From Deltaproteobacteria bacterium (GTDB lineage Bacteria; Desulfobacterota; Desulfarculia; Desulfarculales; Desulfarculaceae), in the NCBI GenBank assembly GCA_020444165.1, contig JAHLLK010000037.1, positions 1-54,813 on the forward strand: a stretch of 54,813 bases of DNA, in the 5' to 3' direction. Below the pieces are notes generated by a model. That model was not told the origin of the DNA. It saw only the letters and a program-made list of their open reading frames with translations, and ran no database searches. A program made the translations under genes and the position numbers. Of this stretch, positions 9,769-17,087 are shown one piece after another. Each line of letters begins with the position of its first letter. Positions within the stretch are counted from its first letter, which is position 1.

Positions 9769-10500
9769 TCAGCGGGAGGCGTCGGCGGGCCCGGCATCCG
9801 GGTCCAAGGCCGCCACCTTTTTGCGGAGCAAACCGGGCAACAGCGAGACCGCCACAAAGAACACCGCGCCCAGGCCCAGATAGAGCAGGGTCTGGCCTAG
9901 ATTGCCCTGGCCGCTTACCACCGCGCCGCCGGCAAAGCAGTAGGCCAGGGTGCCGGGCAGCATGCAGACCAGGCTCACCAGGGCGTAGGTGGGCAGGCTG
10001 AGGCGGGTCAGGCCGTAGGCGTAGTTCTGCAGGTTGAAGGGGAAAAGGGGCACCAGGCGGGTGACCATCACCATACGCCAGCCGTGACGGGCGACGCCCT
10101 CGTCGATGCGGCGGAACAACGGGTTCTTGCCGGCCCACGACTCCATCAGGGGCCGCACCGCGTAGCGGGCCGCCAAAAAGGCCAGGTTCGCCCCCAGGTT
10201 GGCCCCGACCACCACCCACAACGCGCCCCACCAGGCCCCAAAAATCACCGCGCCCAACAGGGTCACGGGCAGGCCCGGCAAGAAGAACAGACAGGTGACC
10301 ACCCACAGCGCCACATAGGCCGCCGGGGCGATCCAGCCCAGGCCGCGGACCAGGCGAGCCAGTTCTTGCAGGTTTTCCAGGCTGAGGTGAGCCGCCAAGC
10401 CGCTCACCCGCAACAGAACTATCCCGGCGGCCACCAGGCCCAACAGGAGAGCGGGCCGGAGCCAGCGCCGGGCAGGTTTTTCGGGTTCGGTGGAGGGCAT
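9769..10500 (-). CDS. TVP38/TMEM64 (VTT domain) membrane protein
   Basis: A polytopic inner-membrane protein of the DedA/VTT superfamily (243 residues, about six hydrophobic segments). The family signature appears as FLPGLPVTLLGAVIFG followed by GANLGANLAFLAARY. Members are thought to scramble or transport lipids or small solutes, and are often found beside thiol or mercury redox genes. Here it lies 171 bases downstream of the selenoprotein gene on the same strand, so it may be the third gene of that operon (inference). ATG at 10500 has GGAAAGGA upstream. The 170-base gap to 10672 holds only G/C-rich sequence without a clear terminator. Confidence 0.85.
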   Translation of the reverse strand: MPSTEPEKPARRWLRPALLLGLVAAGIVLLRVSGLAAHLSLENLQELARLVRGLGWIAPAAYVALWVVTCLFFLPGLPVTLLGAVIFGAWWGALWVVVGANLGANLAFLAARYAVRPLMESWAGKNPLFRRIDEGVARHGWRMVMVTRLVPLFPFNLQNYAYGLTRLSLPTYALVSLVCMLPGTLAYCFAGGAVVSGQGNLGQTLLYLGLGAVFFVAVSLLPGLLRKKVAALDPDAGPADASR

Positions 10501-10671
10501 GACTTTTTCCTTTCCCCGCGGCGCGGGGCCCCGGGCGGCTTCCAGCCCGGGGGGCCCCGGGGAACAAACCCCTGCCGCCGCCCGGCGGCCCGCCGCAAGG
10601 GGGGGCCGACGGGCAGCCGGGCGGTCAGGGGGGGATGGACATACTTGCGGGTTGCCCCGCGGCGGCGGGGC

Positions 10672-10983
10672 TCAGCCCTTGAACAGCCGCCCCAGGAAGC
10701 CCTTCTTGGCCGGCTCGGGCAGGCCCAACTGCCGGCAAATCACCTTTTCCAGCTCGAACTCGTCCACGTCCGCGCCTTCCACCACGATCTCCTCGCCCAC
10801 CATCACCGCCGGGGCGGTGGGCAGGTCCAGCTCGAAGTACTCATCGGTCTGGTACTCGTCCCTGGGCTTGGAGGTGTAGGCGATCTCCACGTCATACTTG
10901 GCGGCCAACCTGGGCGCCATGGCTTGGAAATGCTTTCAAGGCTTGCCGTTGGGCTCGTTCAGGAAAAACCGCACCGTAACCAT
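10672..10983 (-). CDS. Selenocysteine-containing thioredoxin-fold protein
   Basis: A 103-residue protein if the in-frame TGA at 10936-10938 is read as selenocysteine (residue 16, context NEPNGKP-U-KHFQAMAP). Reading from the ATG at 10983, whose ribosome site is AAGGAG, gives coherent protein on both sides of the TGA. Conventional gene calling would start at M22 (10920), which has no ribosome site and removes the first beta strand and the active site. The fold is inferred from a cis-proline-like TAPAV (P58), a strand-turn VGEEIVVEG, and a C-terminal helix with C83. The site has a single U and no CxxC, as in one-residue thiol peroxidases or glutaredoxin-like proteins. It starts four bases after the fusion gene stop. 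A cytosolic electron carrier is plausible (inference). Confidence 0.85.
10899..10919 (-). promoter_or_regulatory. Candidate bacterial SECIS hairpin
   Basis: On the mRNA, UGGCG (10919-10915) pairs with CGCCA (10903-10899, allowing the inner C-C mismatch and two more C-G pairs), closing a five-base AGGUU apical loop. The loop begins about 25 nucleotides after the UGA. Both the distance and a G/U-containing loop fit the bacterial SECIS pattern known from fdhF. SelB binding is not shown by sequence alone. Confidence 0.6.
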
Positions 10984-10987
10984 TGCT

Positions 10988-12757
10988 TCACTCCTTGCTG
11001 CTGGGATTTGAGTCTCCGCCGGCCGGCCCGGCCTTCAGCTTGGCCATGCGGGTGAGAAACTGCGGCGGCGGCAGGAAATCCACCAGGCGGAGATCCCGCC
11101 GCTCCCGGCCCGTGGGGTCCAGGAAGACCACGGTGGGCACGCCCTTGACCTGGTACTGGGCCAGGGCCTGTTGATGCGCCGGGTTGTCCTTTTGGGTCAG
11201 ATCCACCTTGACCATCACAAAGTCCCGGCCCGCCTCGGCCACCACGGCCGAATCGTGGAAGGTGATGTCCTCCAGCTCCCGGCAGGGGGCGCACCAGTCG
11301 GCGTAGAAGTCCATGATCACCGGCCGGCCGGCCGCCCGGGCGCGGGCCAGGGCCTCGGCGGAGTAGTCCTGCCAGGCCACCCCGGGCCCCAGGAGCAGCC
11401 AGGAGCCGGCCAGCCAGGTGGCCAGGACCAGGGCCGCCGCGCCCACCAGCCCCCGGAGCCAGCCAAAGGCCCGGAAACCGGCCTTGCTTTTGTCCAGCCA
11501 GCCCAGGTGCACCCCGGCGGCCAGGGCCACCGCGGCCAAGAGCAGGTCGCGGCCGCCGCGCGGCAACATGGGCCCCACGAAGTAGGCGGCCATGCCCACC
11601 AGCACCCAGCCCATGAGCTTCCTGACCCAGATCATCCACTCGCCGGAGCGGGGCAGGGCCTCCAGGCGGCCCGAGAACATGGCCAGGATGAAGAGCGGCA
11701 GGCCGAGGCCCAGGCTCAGGGTGAAGAAGACGAGGAAGCCCAGCCAGGGGCTGCCCAGGCTGGCCACCCAGGTCAGCAGCCCCAGCACAAAGGGCCCCAG
11801 GCACGGCGCGGCCACCACCCCCAAGGTGAGGCCCATGAACAGGCTGCCGAAATAACCGGCGTGGGACTTGGAGGCCGCGTTGGTGAGCCGGGCCGGCAGC
11901 CTGAGCTCCCATACCCCGAACATGGACAGGGCAAAGGCCACCAGCACCCCGGCCACCACCACCAGCACCCAGGGGCTTTGCAGGGCCGCGCCCATGAGCC
12001 CGCCGGTGAGCGCGGCGGTGACCCCCAACACCGAGTTGGTCAGGGCCAGGCCCAGGACGTAGCACAGGCCGTGGGCCAGGAGCCCGCCCTTGCCCTGGCC
12101 GCTGCGGCCCCCGAAGTAGCTCACCGTGATGGGGATCAGGGGATAGACGCAGGGGGTGAGGTTCAGGGCCAGGCCGCCCAGGAACACCCCCAAGAGGGTG
12201 GCCAGCATGGCCCAGCCATACAGGGGCCGCTCCGGCGGCGGGGGAGCCGCGGTGGTCAAGCCCGCCGGGGCGCTGGCCACCGGATAGCCCGCGGCCTGCC
12301 AATCCGGGTAGCCCTGGGGATCGCGGTAAACTTGCTTGTAACCGAGGGAGACGGCCACCCGGGCCGCCGAGTCGCTGCGGACTCAGGTGAGGCCCGCTCA
12401 ATAAAAGACCAGGAAGCGGTTCTTGTCCGGGCCCAGGAAGGCCTCCAGCGCCCCCTGCTTCCGCCAGCGGGACCAGGCCGTGGGCTCCATGGGGAAGTTC
12501 CGGGCGCCCTTGATGTGCCCGGAGCGGTATTCCCACTCCTGACGGGTGTCCACCAAGAGGATGCCCTGGGGGTCGGCCAGGTAGCGGTCGTGGACCTCCT
12601 GGGTGGTGATCAGCCGGTAACCGCCCGCTTGGGCCTCCGCCTGGGTGTCGGCCAGGGTGGCCTCCTTGGGGGTCACCGCACGGTTGGTGAACCACAACAG
12701 CCCCACGGTGAGGGCCACCGCGGCCACGGCGAATATGGTCTTGCGCAATCCGGACAT
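10988..12757 (-). CDS. Rhodanese-DsbD fusion with two selenocysteines
   Basis: A 589-residue membrane redox protein if TGA at 12398-12400 (residue 120) and at 12383-12385 (residue 125) are both read as Sec. A signal anchor lies at 5-23 and a periplasmic rhodanese domain at about 35-155 (LLVDTRQEWEYRSGHIKGA, then FYUAGLTU, then LGYKQVYRDPQGYPDWQAAG). Cysteine homologues of this type carry CxGxxC at the same place, so both UGAs replace expected cysteines. A DsbD/CcdA-like segment follows (about 180-455, C203 in LTPC and C319 in AAPC), then a thioredoxin domain with DWCAPC (C489, C492). ATG at 12757 was chosen because GAGGAG lies six bases upstream; an ATG at 12787 has none. It probably moves electrons from cytosolic thioredoxin to a periplasmic selenol/persulfide site. 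Confidence 0.85.
12350..12368 (-). promoter_or_regulatory. Candidate SECIS hairpin after the paired UGAs
   Basis: On the mRNA, GGCGGCC (12368-12362) pairs with GGCCGUC (12356-12350), 7 bp including one G-U, with a five-base CGGGU loop. The loop lies about 22 nucleotides after the second UGA and 37 after the first, inside or at the edge of the known bacterial range. A competing 7-bp stem, CUGAGUC/GACUCGG (12386-12367, loop CGCAGC), contains the second UGA itself and might serve the first. Confidence 0.5.
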
Positions 12758-12803
12758 GGCGTCTCCTCGCCAAGGTTGCCAACTCATAGAGGAAAGCGAT
12801 TCA

Positions 12804-12834
12804 ATATCAGTGAAACAGACTGCTTCACCGATAT
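12804..12834. promoter_or_regulatory. Imperfect inverted repeat, probable operator
   Basis: ATATCAGTGAAAC (12804-12816) faces GCTTCACCGATAT (12822-12834), 11 of 13 positions pairing. It begins a few bases downstream of the predicted transcription start of the fusion gene. Its ATATCA/TGATAT ends recur at 12831-12836, 12868-12873 and (opposite orientation) 12983-12988, so a dimeric repressor site with repeated half-sites is likely. The regulator is not encoded nearby. Confidence 0.45.
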
Positions 12835-12845
12835 CAATGGTTATT

Positions 12846-12874
12846 TATATAATGGTTGGCCGCCAACATATCAA
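12846..12874 (-). promoter_or_regulatory. Sigma70-type promoter of the selenoprotein operon
   Basis: On the minus strand, TTGATA (12869-12874) and TATATA (12846-12851) are separated by exactly 17 bases. The spacer holds the dyad GTTGG-CGG-CCAAC, placed where a repressor would block polymerase. The predicted start near 12839 leaves an 80-base leader before the ATG at 12757. This is one of the two best promoter matches in the window. Confidence 0.65.
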
Positions 12875-12959
12875 CAGATATTTATATGAGCGCGGGATTT
12901 TTCCGGCGGGAAGGAGCCGGGCCGCCCAGGGGGGCGGAAGGTCAGGAGGAGGCCATTGC

Positions 12960-13091
12960 ATGGTTAAACACATAAAACGTGTTGATATTATGTCTAAAAT
13001 GGCTGTGAAACATGATTACGGCAGGCAATGGCCGATGCGGGCCAAGGATGGCCCGCCAAATTGCAAGCTTCAAAAAGCTTGCAATTTGTGA
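12960..13091 (+). CDS. Possible 43-residue small protein
   Basis: A short reading frame with an unusually good ribosome site (AGGAGGAGG, seven bases before ATG 12960) but no recognised family. It begins MVKHIKRVDIMSKMAVKHDY and is basic, with two cysteines near the end (NCKLQKAC). Its last third runs through the DNA hairpins at 13037-13088, which suggests chance coding. It lies divergent to the selenoprotein operon, where a regulator gene would be expected, but it is too short for a helix-turn-helix protein. Probably not functional; listed because of the ribosome site. Confidence 0.25.
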   Translation: MVKHIKRVDIMSKMAVKHDYGRQWPMRAKDGPPNCKLQKACNL

Positions 13092-13154
13092 GGCTTGGCA
13101 AAACCGCTTTTTTGCCAAGCCGACATTGCACGGGGCAGGACGCCCCGTGCAATG
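13037..13154. repeat. Cluster of four adjacent perfect hairpins
   Basis: Four perfect inverted repeats follow one another with 0-3 base gaps: 13037-13056 (7-bp stem, GCGGGCC), 13057-13088 (14 bp, loop CAAA), 13092-13121 (12 bp, GGCTTGGCAAAA), and 13124-13154 (13 bp, loop AGGAC). The cluster ends four bases before the mscS stop codon on the minus strand. The third hairpin is of the same type as those at 27083-27112 and 27490-27521. One could end mscS transcription, but four in series exceed a terminator's need. Confidence 0.8.
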
Positions 13155-13157
13155 CTC

Positions 13158-14366
13158 TCAGGAGGGGTCTGACGCGGGGGGGGCGGACGTGGGGGGCGCC
13201 GCGGGGTCGGCGGCGGAAGGGGCCTCGTCCGGGGGCGGCACGAAAATCTCGGGCCGGCCCAGGGGCAAGGACTCCACGTAAAGCGAGCGGCTGGGGAAGG
13301 CGAAGGACGAGCCGGCGTCCTCCACGATGCGTTTGACTTGCAGGGCCAGGGTCTCCCGGGCCACCAGGAACTCCCCCCACTCCTTGGTGGTGGTGAAGGC
13401 ATAGACCAACAGGTCGATGGAGGAGTCGGAGAACCCCTCCACCCGCACGAACAGGGGGTAGTCCGGGGGCTGCATGAAGGCGGGGCCGCCCAGCAGGAGT
13501 CCCTCTATTTCGTCCCTGATTTGGCGAAGTTGCTCCACCGTGGTGCCGTAGACCAGGCCCAGGTGCCAGAACAGGCGGCGGTGGGGCATCTGGGTGTAGT
13601 TGATCATGGCCGACTCGGTGAGCTTGTTGTTGGGCACGAACACCGGGGCCTTGTCAAAGCGCCGGATCACCGTGGAACGGAAGTTGATCTGCTCCACCGT
13701 GCCTTCCACCACCCCGTCCACGGCCACCCAGTCGCCCAGGTCGAAGCGCTTTTCCGCCAGGATGGTGACGCCGCTGATGAGGTTCTTGAACATGTCCTGG
13801 GCCCCCAGGGACACGGCCACGCCCAACAGCCCGAAGCCGGCGATGATGGGCCCCACGGCCACGCCCCAGGTGTCCAGGATGGTGGCCCCGCCCAACAGGG
13901 CCAGGACCCATTTGGCGCCCTTGCGGAGCCAGCCGGTGACCGAGCGGTTGAGAAACGGGGTGGTGCCGTCCAGGACGGAGAACAGGGGGGAGACCGCGTG
14001 ATACAGGCTCCAGAACACGAGGAAGGTGAACAGGGTGCGGTTCAACTGGCCGGCCCAGGTCTGGGCGTGGCCCTTCAGCGGCAAATACTCGGTGGCCAGG
14101 TACACGGCCACCACCACGGGCACGAAGCGCAAGGGCGCGGCCAGCGCCTCCACCAGCTCATCGTCCAGGGTGGTCTTGGTGCGGGCGGTCAGGCGGCGCA
14201 AACGGTTCAGCACCAGGGAGGCCAGCAGCCCCCTGAGGAGGATGCCGACCAGCACGATCCCCAGGGCCACCAGGTAGTCGCCCACAGGGGTGCCCAGGAA
14301 ACCGTGCCGCCAGGCTCCCTGGACCAGCCGCCAGATGTGGTCCCACTGCTGGGCCAGTTGGTCCAT
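13158..14366 (-). CDS. MscS-family mechanosensitive channel
   Basis: An inner-membrane channel, 402 residues from ATG 14366 (CGGAGCG upstream; an ATG at 14396 adds ten residues without a ribosome site). Several hydrophobic segments cover about 20-220. The pore helix and beta-domain entrance appear as GFGLLGVAVSLGAQDMFKNLISG, then ILAEKRFDLGDWVAVDG and VEQINFRSTVIRRFDK, the typical MscS core. The cytosolic vestibule follows. The last 30 residues are a Pro/Ala/Ser-rich tail. The likely role is release of solutes under hypo-osmotic shock. It lies in the same direction as tex, 148 bases downstream of it. Confidence 0.92.
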   Translation of the reverse strand: MDQLAQQWDHIWRLVQGAWRHGFLGTPVGDYLVALGIVLVGILLRGLLASLVLNRLRRLTARTKTTLDDELVEALAAPLRFVPVVVAVYLATEYLPLKGHAQTWAGQLNRTLFTFLVFWSLYHAVSPLFSVLDGTTPFLNRSVTGWLRKGAKWVLALLGGATILDTWGVAVGPIIAGFGLLGVAVSLGAQDMFKNLISGVTILAEKRFDLGDWVAVDGVVEGTVEQINFRSTVIRRFDKAPVFVPNNKLTESAMINYTQMPHRRLFWHLGLVYGTTVEQLRQIRDEIEGLLLGGPAFMQPPDYPLFVRVEGFSDSSIDLLVYAFTTTKEWGEFLVARETLALQVKRIVEDAGSSFAFPSRSLYVESLPLGRPEIFVPPPDEAPSAADPAAPPTSAPPASDPS

Positions 14367-14479
14367 GCACGCTCCGGGGTGGAAAGAAAAAGGCAAGGCC
14401 GCCGCCTTCCCTCCATCATGCCTGATTGGGAGGAATCTGCAAGCCCCGCCGCCCCGGTCGGCCGGAAGCGGGGGCGGAG

Positions 14480-14515
14480 CCGGCCGGGAGCGGGAGCCCC
14501 CGGCCGGGGTTTTTT
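14480..14515 (+). terminator. Hairpin with T-run between tex and mscS
   Basis: CCGGCCGGG (14480-14488) pairs with CCCGGCCGG (14499-14507), followed on the plus strand by GG and T6 (14510-14515). It touches the tex stop codon. Tex is on the minus strand, where the U-run would precede the stem, so as a classical terminator it faces the wrong way. It may act in both directions or be fortuitous. Confidence 0.35.
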
Positions 14516-16881
14516 CAGCTCTTTTTCAGGTCTTTGAAGGCGCGGGCAAAGGCGTCGTTGAACGGCGAGCCGCCGGTCTTGGTCCCGGTGGGGGCCGGGG
14601 CCGGGGCGCCATTGTCCCGGGGCCTCGCCTTGCCGCGGCCCTTGCCCCCGCCGGAACGGGCCGGGGGCCGTCGGTCGCCCTCGGCCGGCGGAGCGGCGGG
14701 GCGGGAGCGGCGGTCCGCCCCGGGGTTGGCCCGCATCGAGAGGCTGATGCGGCCGCGGGCCTGGTCCACGTCCAACACGGTGACCAGGACGCGGTCCTGC
14801 ACCTTGACCTTCTGGCGGGGGTCGGCCACGTACTCGTCGGCCAGCTCACTGACGTGCACCAGGCCGTCCTGGTGCACGCCCACGTCCACGAAGGCCCCGA
14901 AGTTGGTGACGTTGGTGACGATGCCCGGCAGCTTCATGCCCGGGACCAGGTCGGCCAGGTTCTCCACCCCCTCGGCAAAGGAGAAAGCCTCGAACTTCTC
15001 CCGGGGGTCGCGGCCGGGCTTCTGCAGCTCGGCCACGATGTCCTGCAAGGTGGGGAGCCCCACCTGCTCGGTGACGTAGCGGGCCAAGTCGATCTTGGCG
15101 ATGAGGTCCTGGTTCCTGACCAGGGCCTTCACCTCCACCCCCAGGTCGGCGGCCATGGCCTCCACCACGGGGTAGGACTCGGGGTGCACCGCGGTGGCGT
15201 CCAAGGGGTGCTCGCCGTCCCGCACCCTGAGAAAGCCCGCGGCCTGCTCAAAGGCCTTGGGCCCCAGGCGGGGCACCAGGGTCAGGTGGCGCCGGCTGGG
15301 GAAGGGGCCGTTGGCCCGACGGAACTCCACGATGTTGCCGGCCAGGCCGGCCGAGAGCCCGGACACGTAGCCCAACAGCTCGGGGCTGGCCGTGTTCAGC
15401 TCCACCCCCACCCGGTTCACGGCGCTGACCACCACGTCCTCCAGGCGGCCCTTCAGCTCCTTCTGGTCCACGTCGTGCTGGTATTGGCCCACCCCGATGG
15501 CCTTGGGGTCGATCTTCACCAGCTCGGCCAAGGGGTCCATGAGGCGGCGGCCGATGGACACCGCGCCGCGCACGGTGAGGTCCACGTCGGGCAACTCGCG
15601 GCGGGCCACCTCCGAGGCGGAGTACACGCTGGCCCCGGACTCGTTGACCATGACCACCAGCACCCCGGGGGCCAGGCCGGCCGAGCGCACCAGGGCCTCG
15701 GTCTCGCGGCTGGCCGTGCCGTTGCCTATGGCCACGGCCTCGATCTGGTACTCGCCAGCCAGGCGGAGGAGCTTGGCCTTGGCCTCGGCCTGCTGGGCCT
15801 CGCTCATGATGTGGATCACGTCGTGGTGCAAAAGGTTGCCCTGGGCGTCCAGGCAGACCAGCTTGCAGCCGGTGCGAAAGCCGGGGTCCAGGGCCAACAT
15901 CCGCTTCTGGCCCAAGGGCGCGTCCATGAGGAGATGGCGCAGGTTGTCGGCAAAGACCTTCACCGCCTCCAGGTCCGCCTCCTTCTTGCTCCAGAGCCGC
16001 ACCTCGGTCTCCATGGAGCGGGCCAGCAGCCGCTTGTAGGCGTCGATCACGGCCGCGTCCACCTCTTGCCCCGCGGGGCTGTCATTCTTGAGGAACATGC
16101 CTTTGAGCAGGGCCAGGGCGGCTTCCTCCTCCGGGGCGAACTTCAAGGCCAGGTGGCCCTCCTTTTCGCCGCGGCGCATGGCCAGGACGCGGTGGCTGGG
16201 GGCGGCGGCCAGGGGCTCGGACCAGTCGAAGTAATCGCGGAACTTGGCGCCTTCCTCCTCGTGGCCCTCGATGACCCGGCTCACGATGCGCCCCTGGTCC
16301 AGGAAAAGCTGGCGCACGGCGGCGCGGGCGGCCGGGTCCTCGTTGACCATCTCGGCCATGATGTCCCGGGCGCCGGCCAGGGCGGCGGCCGCGTCGGGCA
16401 CCTCGGCCTCGGGGTTCACAAAGGCCGCGGCTTCCGCCGTGGGGTCCAGGGCCGGGTCCTGGACCCAGATGGCCAGGGCCAGGGGCTCCAGGCCCCTTTC
16501 CTTGGCCACGGTGGCCTTGGTGCGGCGCTTGGGCCGGAAGGGCAGGTAGATGTCCTCCAGCACGGCCAGGGTGGCGGCGGCGTTCACTTTGGCGGCCAAC
16601 TCGGGGGTGAGGAGTTCCCGCTCGGTGAGGGATTTCACGATGGCGGCCCGCCGGGCGTCCAGGTCGCGGAGCTGGCCCAGGCGGTCGCGCACCGTGGTCA
16701 GGGCCACCTCGTCCAGGCCGCCGGTGACTTCCTTGCGGTAGCGGGCGATGAAGGGGATGGTGGAGCCTTCGTCCAGCAGGGTGACGGCGGCGGCCACTTG
16801 GCGGGCGGCGGCGTTGATCTCGCCGGCGATGAGTTCCGCGTAAGCTTTGGGGTCCGGTTGTTCCATTTCCATTCTTTCCAT
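14515..16881 (-). CDS. tex: Tex family RNA-binding transcription accessory protein
   Basis: A 788-residue Tex/YqgF-S1 protein, cytosolic. It has an N-terminal helical Tex region, a central YqgF-like RNase H fold (LALDPGFRTGCKLVCLDAQG), helix-hairpin-helix elements near ELLGYVSGLSAGLAGNIVEF, and a C-terminal S1 RNA-binding domain (GIVTNVTNFGAFVDVGVHQD, ending ISLSMR). After the S1 domain comes a roughly 70-residue basic, Gly/Arg/Pro-rich tail not found in the core fold. ATG at 16881 follows GGAGGGGG. Tex proteins act at stalled transcription complexes and on toxin or virulence gene expression in other bacteria. No operon partner is evident. Confidence 0.95.
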   Translation of the reverse strand: MERMEMEQPDPKAYAELIAGEINAAARQVAAAVTLLDEGSTIPFIARYRKEVTGGLDEVALTTVRDRLGQLRDLDARRAAIVKSLTERELLTPELAAKVNAAATLAVLEDIYLPFRPKRRTKATVAKERGLEPLALAIWVQDPALDPTAEAAAFVNPEAEVPDAAAALAGARDIMAEMVNEDPAARAAVRQLFLDQGRIVSRVIEGHEEEGAKFRDYFDWSEPLAAAPSHRVLAMRRGEKEGHLALKFAPEEEAALALLKGMFLKNDSPAGQEVDAAVIDAYKRLLARSMETEVRLWSKKEADLEAVKVFADNLRHLLMDAPLGQKRMLALDPGFRTGCKLVCLDAQGNLLHHDVIHIMSEAQQAEAKAKLLRLAGEYQIEAVAIGNGTASRETEALVRSAGLAPGVLVVMVNESGASVYSASEVARRELPDVDLTVRGAVSIGRRLMDPLAELVKIDPKAIGVGQYQHDVDQKELKGRLEDVVVSAVNRVGVELNTASPELLGYVSGLSAGLAGNIVEFRRANGPFPSRRHLTLVPRLGPKAFEQAAGFLRVRDGEHPLDATAVHPESYPVVEAMAADLGVEVKALVRNQDLIAKIDLARYVTEQVGLPTLQDIVAELQKPGRDPREKFEAFSFAEGVENLADLVPGMKLPGIVTNVTNFGAFVDVGVHQDGLVHVSELADEYVADPRQKVKVQDRVLVTVLDVDQARGRISLSMRANPGADRRSRPAAPPAEGDRRPPARSGGGKGRGKARPRDNGAPAPAPTGTKTGGSPFNDAFARAFKDLKKS

Positions 16882-17011
16882 GCGTCCCCCTCCGGGGAGA
16901 GTAACCCCCGTTCAAGGGGAAAGCCGACAATTCCAAGGGCAGGCCAGCTATGTCAGGGGCGGGACAACTATCCAGAATGACTTATACTACGCTTTTCCTT
17001 TGGGAAGGGGG

Positions 17012-17063
17012 TGTGGGGGAAACCCTTTCCTTTTGGCTTCAAAAGGAAAGGGTTTCCCCCACA
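17012..17063. terminator. Long perfect hairpin, TGTGGGGG family
   Basis: A 24-bp perfect stem (17012-17035 with 17040-17063), loop GCTT. The arms read TGTGGGGGAAACCC, then T3, CC and T4. Outside it, GGGAAGGGG on the left and CTTCCCTTCCCC on the right could extend the pairing imperfectly. It lies 24 bases past the cbiK stop in the minus direction and 130 bases upstream of tex, so it probably ends the long minus-strand operon that finishes with cbiK. Confidence 0.65.
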
Positions 17064-17087
17064 TCTTCATCTTCTTCCCTTCCCCTC

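Noticed and set aside
10988..10990. The TGA ending the rhodanese-DsbD frame as a fourth selenocysteine codon
   Set aside because: Sequence after it is not protein-like in that frame, and a ribosome site plus ATG of the next gene lie four bases on. It is a normal stop.
12398..12787. Stand-alone 129-residue rhodanese gene stopping at TGA 12398
   Set aside because: The domain would lack its active-site loop and last third, which continue in the same frame straight after the two TGAs. Reading through gives a complete rhodanese fused to DsbD.
14480..14515. Terminator of tex
   Set aside because: The T-run is on the wrong side for the minus-strand gene and overlaps its own last codons. Kept only as a low-confidence hairpin.
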